Below are positions 20,158 to 26,792 of a DNA stretch of 26,792 bases, piece by piece. Numbering within the stretch: position 1 is the first letter of the stretch; each line of letters starts with the position of its first letter. The position numbers were made by a program, and so were the translations under genes. The stretch is from contig CAZVEV010000053.1 in the NCBI GenBank assembly GCA_964625865.1, positions 1-26,792 of the forward strand, read 5' to 3'. The stretch is from CAZVEV01 sp964625865. Its GTDB lineage: Bacteria; Planctomycetota; Phycisphaerae; SM23-33. The notes under the pieces were generated by a model. The model was not told where the DNA came from. It did not search any database and worked only from the letters and a program-made list of their open reading frames with translations.

Positions 20158-21690
20158 ATGAGCATAGTTGGCAAGCTGTTCCCGCTGTACGTAGAGCGCC
20201 GTCTCAAGGCGTTCGAGGCGGCCTGTTCCGTTCCGTCCACCACGCAGAACGCTCTGCTTCAGGGCCTCCTGCGCCGGGCGGCGGACACCGAATGGGGGCG
20301 CCGCTTCGGCTTTGCGGACCTGTCCGGGCCCGAGGCGTACGCCCGGCGCGTACCGGTCACGCGCTACGAGGACGCGGCGCCGCTGTGGCACAAGGCGTTC
20401 GACGGCGCCCGCGATGTGACATGGCCCGGGCACATGCGCTACTTTGCGATGTCGTCGGGCACGACCGCGGGCAACAAGTACCTCCCGGTGACGAGGGCAG
20501 CGATCCGCGCCAACCGGCGGGCCGGGATGCTGCTGACCGGCTACCTCGCACGTCGGGGCGGGGCCGAGAGCGTGGTGGGGGGCAAGTTCCTCTATCTCGG
20601 CGGAACGACCACCCTGACCGAGCGCGGCCGGAGCCTCGTCGGTGACGCCTCGGGCATCATGGCCAGGCACATCCCGTGGATCGCCCGAAGCCGCCACCTG
20701 CCCGAGCCGCGCATCGCTGTAATGTCCAACTGGGAAGAGAAGATCAACGCCGTCGTGCAGAGCTATCTGACCGCCAATATCTGCGCCCTGAGCGCTTGTC
20801 CATCCTGGGCGGCGATGCTGTTCAAGCAGATGCGCCAGTCGGCCGCGGAGGCCGGGCTCGGCGACAAGCTGGTGGGCGAACTGTGGCCCGGGCTGGCCCA
20901 TTTCGTGTCGTACGGGATGGCCTTCGAGCCGTACCGCAAGGCGTTTGAGCAGTACGTGGGGCGAGAGGTGCACTACACCGACACGTACTCCTCGTCGGAG
21001 GGGGGGATGACGGCGATCCAGGACGAGCCCGGCGGGCCGATGCGGCTGATCGTCGACAACGGGGTCTACTTCGAGTTCATCCCCGCCGACCGCGCCGACG
21101 ACGCCGACCCGCCGCGCCTGCACATCGGCCAGGTCGAGACCGGACGCGATTACGCCGTGGTCCTGAGCACCAACGGGGGGATCTGGGCCTGCCCGCTGGG
21201 CGACGTGGTTCGCTTCGTATCGCTGGCCCCCCCGCGAATCGTCTTCGTCGGGCGGACGCGGATCCAGCTCAGTGCGTTTGGTGAGCACGTAACGCTCGAG
21301 ATGATCGAGGACGCCATGGCCGCCGCGTGCGACGCGGCTTCGGCTGTCGTGGCCGACTACACCATCTCGCCTCGTTTCCCCTCGCCGGCCCATCCCAAGC
21401 CGGCCCATCAGTGGCTGGTGGAGTTCGACATCGCACCTGCTGACGCGGCCGCCTTTACCGCCGCGCTCGACCAGAGCATCCGCCGGGTGAACGAGGACTA
21501 CGACACGCACCGCACCGATGACTACGGGCTGGACCCGCCGGAGATCGTGGCCCTGGCACCGCGGACGTTCTACACGTGGATGGAACGCAAGGGCAAGCTC
21601 GGCGGACAACACAAAGTCCCCCGCGTGGTCTCGTCGCCCGAGATGGCGGACGAGCTGCTGGCGATATCGCGCGAACTGGCGAAGGCGTAA
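20158..21690 (+). CDS. GH3-family acyl-adenylating amide synthetase
   Basis: A 510-residue protein of the GH3 (auxin-responsive promoter) family. Visible signatures are the adenylate loop SSGTTAGNKYLP (99-110), TDTYSSSEGGM (275-284) near the acyl-binding site, GDVVRF (348-353), and a C-terminal KGKLGGQHKVPR. All belong to the ANL-type acyl-adenylating fold. Plant GH3 enzymes activate a carboxylic acid with ATP and join it to an amino acid amine; bacterial substrates are mostly unknown. It starts at an ATG preceded by GGAG-like CCGGAGTAACCTGA and is divergent from the spt-like gene by 243 bp. In this setting it may activate a fatty acid, or form the amide of a ceramide or related lipid, without coenzyme A. 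That is inference from neighbourhood only. Confidence 0.85.
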   Translation: MSIVGKLFPLYVERRLKAFEAACSVPSTTQNALLQGLLRRAADTEWGRRFGFADLSGPEAYARRVPVTRYEDAAPLWHKAFDGARDVTWPGHMRYFAMSSGTTAGNKYLPVTRAAIRANRRAGMLLTGYLARRGGAESVVGGKFLYLGGTTTLTERGRSLVGDASGIMARHIPWIARSRHLPEPRIAVMSNWEEKINAVVQSYLTANICALSACPSWAAMLFKQMRQSAAEAGLGDKLVGELWPGLAHFVSYGMAFEPYRKAFEQYVGREVHYTDTYSSSEGGMTAIQDEPGGPMRLIVDNGVYFEFIPADRADDADPPRLHIGQVETGRDYAVVLSTNGGIWACPLGDVVRFVSLAPPRIVFVGRTRIQLSAFGEHVTLEMIEDAMAAACDAASAVVADYTISPRFPSPAHPKPAHQWLVEFDIAPADAAAFTAALDQSIRRVNEDYDTHRTDDYGLDPPEIVALAPRTFYTWMERKGKLGGQHKVPRVVSSPEMADELLAISRELAKA

Positions 21691-21703
21691 CGCGCGATCG
21701 TAT

Positions 21704-21747
21704 CAGTCGCAGATACCCCCCAGGTGGAACCTGGGGGCGTTTGCCTG
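21704..21747 (+). repeat. GCAAACGCC hairpin repeat, copy 4
   Basis: It reads CAGTCGCAGATACCCCCC, then AGGTGGAACCTGGGGG, then CGTTTGCCTGC, nearly identical to copy 3 but with one G fewer before the loop. It fills the 79-bp junction between the convergent GH3 gene and the cerR-like gene, 13 bp after the first stop and 22 bp before the other. This is the third convergent junction to hold this family. Confidence 0.8.
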
Positions 21748-21769
21748 CGCGGCGCACGCACGCGGCGCT

Positions 21770-22759
21770 TCAGACGGGATCGATCCACCCTTGTTGGATG
21801 TACCACTCGGCGGTCTGCTTCATGCCGTCGGCCAGGTCTGTGCGTTCGCGGTAGCCCAACTCCTTGCGGGCCTTGTCCCAGCAGCAGGTCCATCGCGGCT
21901 GGAGGGCGTCGTTGATCTTGCGTCGCGAGAGGATCTGCGGCTTGCCCGTCAGCGCCCACTTGAGCTGGCCGAACTCGCCGGCCAGCCGGGCCAGAATGCT
22001 TGGCACGCGAAGCCGGCGCAGTGACACGCCCAGGGCGCCGGCCACCGCATCGGCGAGGTCTGACTGCGTGTGCGTGCCGCTGGCGATGAAGTAGGTCTGC
22101 CCCTCGCCCGCCGCGTCCGTGCCGGCCAGGACGATCCCGTCGGCGAGATCGGTTGCGTAGACGAAGCTGATCCGGTTGGTCTTCTTGCCGATCAGCGGGA
22201 CCGTGCGGAGTTTGCGGGCCGTCCGGAACAGGGGAAGGAAGTTGGTGTCCCTGGGCCCGTAGACCGCCGGCGGACGGACGATGGTGATCGGCAGGTCTTC
22301 GGCGGCGGCCTGCACGATGCGCTCGGCGGCGAGCTTGCTCTCGCCGTAGGCGTCGATCGGGGCCGGCTCGTCGGTTTCGTCCAGCGGCTCGGGCCCCGGT
22401 GCGGGCCCGGCGGCGGCGAGGCTGGAGACGTAGACGAAGCGGCTGAGCGTCTGCCCGGACGCCTTGATGGCCTCGATGAGCCGGCGCGTGCCGTCGGCGT
22501 TGACCGCGAGATACGCCTTCCGCGTGCGAGCCCGCGTCAGGCCGGCTACGTGGAATACGACGTCCACGCCGTCGGTCGCCGCAGCCAGTTCGTCCGGCTC
22601 GTCCAGGGCCGCCACGTGCGTGGTCACGGGCAGGTTGCGAATCCAGACCCGGTCGCTTGTGCGGCGCACGAGGCAGACCACGTCTATGTCGTCCTGCCCC
22701 AGCCGCTGGACAAGGTGGCTGCCCACGAATCCCGTTGCTCCGGTTACCAGTGCTTTCAC
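21770..22759 (-). CDS. NAD-dependent epimerase/dehydratase family (SDR) protein, CerR-like
   Basis: A 329-residue extended SDR. The N-terminal dinucleotide motif TGATGFVG (6-13) and catalytic YGESK (Y138, K142) with the preceding SS (112-113) are intact. HVAGLTRARTRKAYLAVNADGT and RPPAVYGPRD are typical of a subgroup that includes bacterial ceramide reductase (CerR), which reduces the 3-keto group of the N-acylated sphingoid base. Other substrates, such as nucleotide sugars or steroid-type ketones, are possible on sequence alone. The start is GTG at 22759, with GAGGTGA nine bases before it. Location two genes from an spt-like/bCerS-like pair is the main reason to prefer the CerR assignment. 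The gene is convergent with the GH3 gene and divergent from the flippase-like gene. Confidence 0.8.
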   Translation of the reverse strand: MKALVTGATGFVGSHLVQRLGQDDIDVVCLVRRTSDRVWIRNLPVTTHVAALDEPDELAAATDGVDVVFHVAGLTRARTRKAYLAVNADGTRRLIEAIKASGQTLSRFVYVSSLAAAGPAPGPEPLDETDEPAPIDAYGESKLAAERIVQAAAEDLPITIVRPPAVYGPRDTNFLPLFRTARKLRTVPLIGKKTNRISFVYATDLADGIVLAGTDAAGEGQTYFIASGTHTQSDLADAVAGALGVSLRRLRVPSILARLAGEFGQLKWALTGKPQILSRRKINDALQPRWTCCWDKARKELGYRERTDLADGMKQTAEWYIQQGWIDPV

Positions 22760-22887
22760 GTCAGCGTCACCTCGTGTCTCTCGCCTCGCGGGGATGATCG
22801 CGTCTACCCTCGTGCCGCGTCAAGTCTCTGTTCGGTCTTGCGACCGTGTGATTGGGCGTTAGGATACGAGTCGAACGAAGCGAACCG

Positions 22888-22946
22888 ACACAGGGAAAAG
22901 CCCCCCGACGGCGTCGGGCGGGTCCCCTCGACGTTTTCGCTTGTGT
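22888..22946. promoter_or_regulatory. Interrupted long palindrome in the cerR-flippase divergent region
   Basis: ACACA (22888-22892) pairs with TGTGT (22942-22946), GAAAA (22895-22899) with TTTTC (22934-22938), and in the centre CCCGAC (22904-22909) with GTCGGG (22913-22918). The outer arms are symmetric about the central stem. The 297-bp divergent gap holds no gene. The palindrome could be an operator, a leader structure or a dispersed repeat; no clear promoter hexamers were seen. Confidence 0.45.
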
Positions 22947-23056
22947 GAAGAGTCACCGAGCCAAGAACGCTTTGGTCACCGTTCCGGTGTACTTCAGGCG
23001 GCGCCCAACGAGGTCCGGATGAACCGACGTCTCGACATCCTGCAGGAGCATCGCCG

Positions 23057-24100
23057 ATGATCCGGCACGCGGTCAAGATCGTCCTGACGGTCGTTGTCAC
23101 CGTGGCGCTCCTGGCGGCGGTGGTCGCTTTCGTGGGCTTCGAGGCCACCGTCCAGGCCGTCGGCCAGGCGGGACTTGCGGCGTTCTTGTCCACGGGCGTA
23201 CTCCTGGCGGCCGTGCTGGTGATCCAGGCCGTCGTATGGCGCATCCTCAACAAGCCCATCGGCCATCGCGTGCCCTTCCGAACACTCCTCGGGGCTACCA
23301 CCGTGGGGATGGCGGGCAACATCATCACGCCGTCGACGTACCTCGGCGGCGAGCCGGTCAAGGTCATCTACGCCGGTCGCAAGACCGGGCTGAGCTACCA
23401 GGAGCTGGCCGGCACGGTGGTGCTGGCGAAGTACCTCGAGGCCCTGAGCTTCGTGCTGTTCCTTGCCGTTGGCGCACTCGTGACGGTCATCGGGCTGCGC
23501 GACGTGCTGTTTCGCGGGGCGGGCGTGCCGGTCGGCATTGCGGCGGTGGCAGCCATCGGGGCGGCAATGGCGCTGTTCGTCGTGCTGTGGGTCTCTCTGT
23601 CACGTCGCTGGAGGCCGCTGACGGCGACGGTGACCCTCGCCGCTCGCCTGGGGCCCGGCAGGCGGATGTTCCTTCGCCTGCGCCGGCGCTCACGGAAAAT
23701 GGAGCGCCAGGTCTCGCGGGTCTTCTGTGAGGAGCACGGCGCAATCTGGCCGGCGTTCGGCCTGTACGTGCTGACCCACGTGGCGATGTTCGTCAAACCG
23801 CTGGCGTTCTTCGCCTTCGGCTGGAGCATCGGTCTGGGCCTGGCGGAACTGGGGCTGATCTTCCTGACCTGTCAGGTGCTCCTGGCGTTCCAACTGACCC
23901 CCAGCGGGGTCGGCACGCTGGACGGGGGCCTGCTGGGCGTGCTGGCCCTGGCCGGGATCGGGATAACGCAGCCGCAGTGCGCCGCGTTCCTGTTGTGCAT
24001 CCGCTTCTGGGACGCGGTACTTCTGGGCATCGGGGCGGTGCTTGGCGCCCGCGCGGGGGCGGGGTTCCTGGCGTCCGGGACGGACCGAGTCGCCGGATGA
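23057..24100 (+). CDS. Flippase-like (LPG synthase TM region / UPF0104) membrane protein
   Basis: A 347-residue polytopic membrane protein with about seven or eight hydrophobic spans. They start at VKIVLTVVVTVALLAAVV (6-23) and later include LSFVLFLAVGALVTVIGL and GIAAVAAIGAAMALFVVLWV. Family landmarks are NIITPSTYLGGEPVKVIYA (about 88-106) and LTPSGVGTLDGG near residue 285. It corresponds to the transmembrane flippase part of lysylphosphatidylglycerol synthase (MprF) and to stand-alone UPF0104 proteins; no transferase domain is present. Relatives move or handle lipids across the inner membrane. GGAG lies ahead of the ATG. Because of the neighbouring sphingolipid-type genes, a ceramide-type lipid is a reasonable candidate cargo, but this is inferred. 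Confidence 0.8.
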   Translation: MIRHAVKIVLTVVVTVALLAAVVAFVGFEATVQAVGQAGLAAFLSTGVLLAAVLVIQAVVWRILNKPIGHRVPFRTLLGATTVGMAGNIITPSTYLGGEPVKVIYAGRKTGLSYQELAGTVVLAKYLEALSFVLFLAVGALVTVIGLRDVLFRGAGVPVGIAAVAAIGAAMALFVVLWVSLSRRWRPLTATVTLAARLGPGRRMFLRLRRRSRKMERQVSRVFCEEHGAIWPAFGLYVLTHVAMFVKPLAFFAFGWSIGLGLAELGLIFLTCQVLLAFQLTPSGVGTLDGGLLGVLALAGIGITQPQCAAFLLCIRFWDAVLLGIGAVLGARAGAGFLASGTDRVAG

Positions 24101-24161
24101 GTCCGCATTCGCGACGGTGCGACCCGGTCTGCGTGCGCAACGGCGTCGTCCCTCCCGCGTC

Positions 24162-24229
24162 TAGCGGTCGATCGTCAGATCGACGCTCGCTGTTCAAACG
24201 ACGAGTGTCGATCTGACGATCGACCGTTA
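24162..24229. repeat. 28-bp near-perfect inverted repeat upstream of rpsU
   Basis: The arms 24162-24189 and 24202-24229 pair at all 28 positions, including two G-T wobbles, around a 12-nt loop. The core of each arm is CGGTCGATCGTCAGATCGAC or its complement. It lies 61 bp after the flippase-like stop and about 40 bp before the rpsU -35 hexamer. No T-run follows. It may end the flippase message, insulate the rpsU promoter, or be a mobile palindrome. Confidence 0.85.
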
Positions 24230-24267
24230 AACGTGGAGGGAACGACAACATTTCTCGCAGAAAGGGC

Positions 24268-24314
24268 TTGAACTGTGGCGTACGATGCGTATCATCTAAC
24301 GACTCGATACGTAT
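24268..24314 (+). promoter_or_regulatory. rpsU promoter with an overlapping inverted repeat
   Basis: TTGAAC (24268-24273) and TATCAT (24290-24295) are 16 bp apart. A nine-base inverted repeat, ATGCGTATC (24285-24293) with GATACGTAT (24306-24314), covers the -10 and the likely start site and has one G-T pair. It could be an operator, or a stem in the first bases of the message that controls initiation. The leader to the rpsU ATG is about 50 nt. Confidence 0.55.
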
Positions 24315-24350
24315 GACGTGAACCCAGGCGAAAGGATAAGCGGTCCCAGT

Positions 24351-24527
24351 ATGATTAAGGTCAAGGCCAGAGGCAATGAAACCGTCCAGCAGATGATGAA
24401 GCGCTTCAAGAAGATGTGCGAGAAAGAAGGGCTCAATCGCGACGTTAAGCGCAAGAGCTACTACGAGAAGCCGTCCGAGCGCCGCCGTCGCCGAGCGCGC
24501 AAGTCGATGAAGCGCGTCACCCGCTAG
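24351..24527 (+). CDS. rpsU: Small ribosomal subunit protein bS21
   Basis: A 58-residue basic protein matching bS21: MIKVKARGNETVQQMMKRFKK, then CEKEGLNRDVKRKSYYEKPS, and the Arg/Lys tail RRRRRARKSMKRVTR. The length agrees with the family. bS21 binds the small-subunit platform near the anti-Shine-Dalgarno region and aids initiation. The ATG at 24351 gives the canonical N-terminus; an in-frame GTG at 24318 would add eleven residues with no match. AAAGGA is about 14 bases upstream, rather far. The gene appears to be transcribed alone, from its own promoter to its own terminator. Confidence 0.95.
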   Translation: MIKVKARGNETVQQMMKRFKKMCEKEGLNRDVKRKSYYEKPSERRRRRARKSMKRVTR

Positions 24528-24567
24528 GGCCCCGACCGGCCGACCTGGATGATCCAGCCCGGGAGGT

Positions 24568-24592
24568 CCCGATTGCTCGGGGTTTTCCCTTC
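24568..24592 (+). terminator. Probable intrinsic terminator of rpsU
   Basis: CCCGA (24568-24572) pairs with TCGGG (24577-24581) around TTGC, then G, TTTT (24583-24586) and a pyrimidine-rich tail. The stem is short but GC-rich. It lies 40 bp after the rpsU stop and before the hppA leader. Confidence 0.6.
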
Positions 24593-24627
24593 CATCGTTC
24601 CCGCGATGTGACTATGGTATCCGGACA

Positions 24628-24651
24628 TTCCGCAGCGCGGAGTTTGCGGAA
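24628..24651 (+). promoter_or_regulatory. Hairpin in the hppA leader
   Basis: TTCCGCA (24628-24634) and TGCGGAA (24645-24651) form a perfect 7-bp inverted repeat with a 10-nt loop, 57 bases before the hppA start codon. It may be an operator or leader stem. No strong promoter hexamers were recognised around it. Confidence 0.45.
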
Positions 24652-24708
24652 CCCTCCACCGACCACGGAAGAAGAGACTGACAGGAAACCGACGAAGGAG
24701 TCACTACA

Positions 24709-26792
24709 GTGAAAACTTTCACGAAGTTGCCCGCACGATACCGCGTGCTCTTGGCCGCCGTTGCCGTGATGGCCGTCTTGAGCGTCTTCGACGCCCCGGC
24801 CCTCGCCAGTGGCGCCGAAGATGAACTCGTTCCGACCATCAGCGATATCAATCCCGTGTGGTACATCGCTCCGGTCGGGGCGCTGGTGGCGCTGGCGTTT
24901 GCGGTCGTGTTCTACAAGCAGGTCAAGGCGGCCAATCCCGGCGACGAGAAGATGATCGAGATCGCCGCCCACGTCACCGCCGGCGCGATGGCGTACCTCA
25001 AGCGTCAGTACAAGGTCGTGGCGGTCTTCTTCGCGATCGTCTCGGCCTTGCTTGCGTTGATGGGCTTCGTCTTCAAGGTCCAGCACGAGATCGTCTTCGT
25101 CGCGTTCCTGACCGGCGGGTTCTTCAGCGGCTTGTGCGGCTGGTTCGGCATGAAGACCGCGACGCTGGCGTCGAACCGTACGGCCCAGGGCGCCAAGGAA
25201 GGCCTCAATCGCGGCCTGACCGTGGCGTTCCGCGCCGGGGCCGTCATGGGCCTGGTCGTCGTGGGCTTCGGCCTGCTGGACATCTGCGGGTGGCTGATCG
25301 GCCTGACGGTCTTCACCGACATGGGCCTGGTCGAAATCACCGTGGTCATGCTGACGTTCGGCATGGGTGCAAGCAGCCAGGCGCTGTTCGCCCGCGTGGG
25401 CGGGGGCATCTTCACCAAGGCCGCCGACGTTGGCGCCGACCTGGTGGGCAAGGTTGAGGCGGGCATTCCCGAAGACGATCCGCGGAATCCGGCGACCATC
25501 GCTGACAACGTCGGCGACAACGTGGGTGATGTGGCGGGCATGGGCGCGGACCTGTATGAGAGCTACTGCGGGTCGATCCTGGCCACCGCCGCCCTCGGCG
25601 TGGCCGCTGTCGTCTCGATGGGGCTCGGCAAGGCCGACGCCATGAGCGCCGCGATGAAGCTGCTGGCGGCCCCGATGGTGCTGGCCGGCGTGGGCATCTT
25701 CCTGTCGCTGGTGGGCATCTTCCTGGTCCGCACCAAGGACGGCGCGTCGATGAAGCAACTGATGGGCGCCCTGATGCGGGGCGTGATGGGTTCCAGCATT
25801 CTGATCCTGGTCGCCGCACTGGGCATCTGCTACCTGCTGCTCGGCGATATCAAGGCCGAAGACGGCACGGCGCTTGTTTCCTGGCTGGGCGTGTTTGGTG
25901 CGATCTGCGTGGGCATGATCTCGGGCCTGATCATCGGCAAGGCGACCGAGTACTACACCAGCTACGACTTCAAGCCGACCCAGGAGGTCTCCGCCAACGC
26001 CAATACCGGCGCCGGGACCGTCATCATTTCCGGGCTGGCCGAAGGGATGAAGTCCACCTGGATGAGCCTGCTGACTGTGATCTTCGCGATCATCGGCGCG
26101 TTCATGCTTGCAGGCGGGTCCGACAACATGCTGCTGGGCCTCTACGGTGTGGGCATCGCGGCGGTCTCGATGCTGGCGACGCTGGGGATCACCCTGGCGA
26201 CCGACGCCTACGGCCCCATCGCCGACAACGCCGGCGGCAACGCTGAGATGACCGGGCAGGACCCCGAGGTCCGTCAGCGCACCGACGCGCTGGACTCGCT
26301 GGGCAACACCACCGCGGCGATGGGCAAGGGCTTTGCCATCGGCTCGGCGGCCCTGACGGCCCTGGCCCTGCTGGCGGCATACGTTGAAGAAGTTCGCATC
26401 GGCATGGTCCGCGAAGGCGGCGAGGCGATTGCACTGGTCGCCACCGAAGGCGCCCCCGCGACCACGATGAACAACATCGGGCACAAGAAGATCGCCGTTC
26501 CCGGCGACATGGCGATGGTGCTGTCCGGCGACTACGCCAACGTGCCGACCGGCAAGCTGACCGTCGCGGCAGGCGAGAAGAACGCCGAAACCAACGTCTA
26601 CCCGATCACGGTGACCGGGACGGACGGCAAGGCGGTGGAACTGAAAGCCGTCAATGCCTCCAAGGCCTCCCTGCGTCAGTACATGGACTTCTACAACGTC
26701 AACCTGATGAACCCCAACGTGTTGTGCGGCATCTTCTCCGGCGTGCTGCTGGTGTTCCTGTTCAGCGCGATGACGATGAAGGCCGTCGGCCG
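24709..26792 (+). CDS. hppA: Membrane-bound ion-translocating pyrophosphatase, K+-dependent type (3' end outside window)
   Basis: A frame of 694 codons stays open to the window edge. It starts at GTG (24709), with AAGGAG eight bases upstream. The protein couples PPi hydrolysis to H+ and/or Na+ pumping. Catalytic landmarks are DVGADLVGKVEAGIPEDDPRNPA and DNVGDNVGDVAG, then the loops DAYGPIADNAGGNAEM and DALDSLGNTTAAMGKG. Ala536 in GNTTAA, where K+-independent enzymes have Lys, marks the K+-dependent class. Whether the ion is Na+ or H+ cannot be read safely. Residues about 562-667, between the helix after GNTTAA and the next helix (NPNVLCGIFSGVLL), form a loop of roughly 105 residues where relatives usually have about 15-25. 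The first about 35 residues are a hydrophobic segment with an ALAS-like end, possibly a signal peptide. The enzyme would sit in the cytoplasmic membrane. Confidence 0.95.
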   Translation, partial: MKTFTKLPARYRVLLAAVAVMAVLSVFDAPALASGAEDELVPTISDINPVWYIAPVGALVALAFAVVFYKQVKAANPGDEKMIEIAAHVTAGAMAYLKRQYKVVAVFFAIVSALLALMGFVFKVQHEIVFVAFLTGGFFSGLCGWFGMKTATLASNRTAQGAKEGLNRGLTVAFRAGAVMGLVVVGFGLLDICGWLIGLTVFTDMGLVEITVVMLTFGMGASSQALFARVGGGIFTKAADVGADLVGKVEAGIPEDDPRNPATIADNVGDNVGDVAGMGADLYESYCGSILATAALGVAAVVSMGLGKADAMSAAMKLLAAPMVLAGVGIFLSLVGIFLVRTKDGASMKQLMGALMRGVMGSSILILVAALGICYLLLGDIKAEDGTALVSWLGVFGAICVGMISGLIIGKATEYYTSYDFKPTQEVSANANTGAGTVIISGLAEGMKSTWMSLLTVIFAIIGAFMLAGGSDNMLLGLYGVGIAAVSMLATLGITLATDAYGPIADNAGGNAEMTGQDPEVRQRTDALDSLGNTTAAMGKGFAIGSAALTALALLAAYVEEVRIGMVREGGEAIALVATEGAPATTMNNIGHKKIAVPGDMAMVLSGDYANVPTGKLTVAAGEKNAETNVYPITVTGTDGKAVELKAVNASKASLRQYMDFYNVNLMNPNVLCGIFSGVLLVFLFSAMTMKAVG

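Noticed and set aside
20002..21612. A 536-codon frame antisense to the GH3 gene
   Set aside because: GH3 signatures on the plus strand are unambiguous and the antisense frame has none.
24517..26484. A 655-codon frame antisense to hppA
   Set aside because: Composition is typical of a shadow (His, Asp, Gln, Gly rich) and hppA is certain on the other strand.
1..26792. CRISPR arrays, tRNA genes, transposases and prophage genes
   Set aside because: No regularly spaced repeats with unique spacers, no cloverleaf with a GTTCNANNC T-loop, and no transposase, integrase or phage structural motif was seen. This was read by eye, so short or divergent tRNA genes cannot be fully excluded.

Overview
The window looks like a chromosomal segment of a high-GC planctomycete, most likely of class Phycisphaerae. 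This rests on gene content, not on a marker-gene tree. The pointers are a secreted PQQ-type propeller beginning WPRWRGP after its signal peptide, a pseudopilin with an FTLLE prepilin segment, a secreted BNR-type propeller, an N-terminally extended secreted phosphoesterase, and intergenic DNA rich in palindromic repeats. About 18 protein genes are supported, plus one candidate structured RNA. I see no tRNA, rRNA, CRISPR array or transposase. Many long open frames antisense to these genes are GC-driven shadows and are omitted.

Layout. Positions 1-580 hold no convincing protein gene but carry a candidate ncRNA of about 230 nt with its own promoter, a pseudoknot and a U-tract terminator. It faces a CPBP membrane protease gene (579-1472, minus), which is divergent from trpC (1580-2395). 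A secreted PQQ-type propeller (2596-4194, minus) follows. Next come an orphan HicB-like gene (4445-4645) and three co-directional genes for exported proteins (4739-9198): a glycosidase-like protein, a metallophosphoesterase and a BNR-type propeller. polA (9366-12089, minus) is separated from rpsA (12963-14891) by about 870 bp of repeat-rich non-coding DNA. A short primary-type sigma factor gene (15116-15943) follows rpsA. A minus-strand pair encodes a pseudopilin and a membrane-anchored protein with four CxxC pairs (16044-17376).

The most interesting region is 17516-24100. Overlapping minus-strand genes encode a serine-palmitoyltransferase-type alpha-oxoamine synthase and a GNAT protein that resembles bacterial ceramide synthase. 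Divergent from them is a GH3-type acyl-adenylating enzyme. After it come an SDR that resembles ceramide reductase (CerR) and a flippase-like multi-spanning membrane protein. Together these suggest a bacterial sphingolipid (ceramide) locus that includes an ATP-dependent amide-forming enzyme, an unusual addition. The window ends with rpsU (24351-24527) and a truncated hppA (24709 to the edge). The hppA product is a K+-dependent-type membrane pyrophosphatase with a long extra loop.

Intergenic structure is a strong theme. All five convergent gene junctions contain perfect or near-perfect hairpins. Four copies of one hairpin family (loop GTGGAA, flank GCAAACGCC) lie at three of these junctions and show compensatory changes in the stem. 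Two loci carry seven-base tandem repeats, and an identical 34-bp palindrome occurs twice upstream of polA. The rpsA and rpsU genes have recognisable sigma-70-type promoters with the same -10 hexamer, TATCAT.
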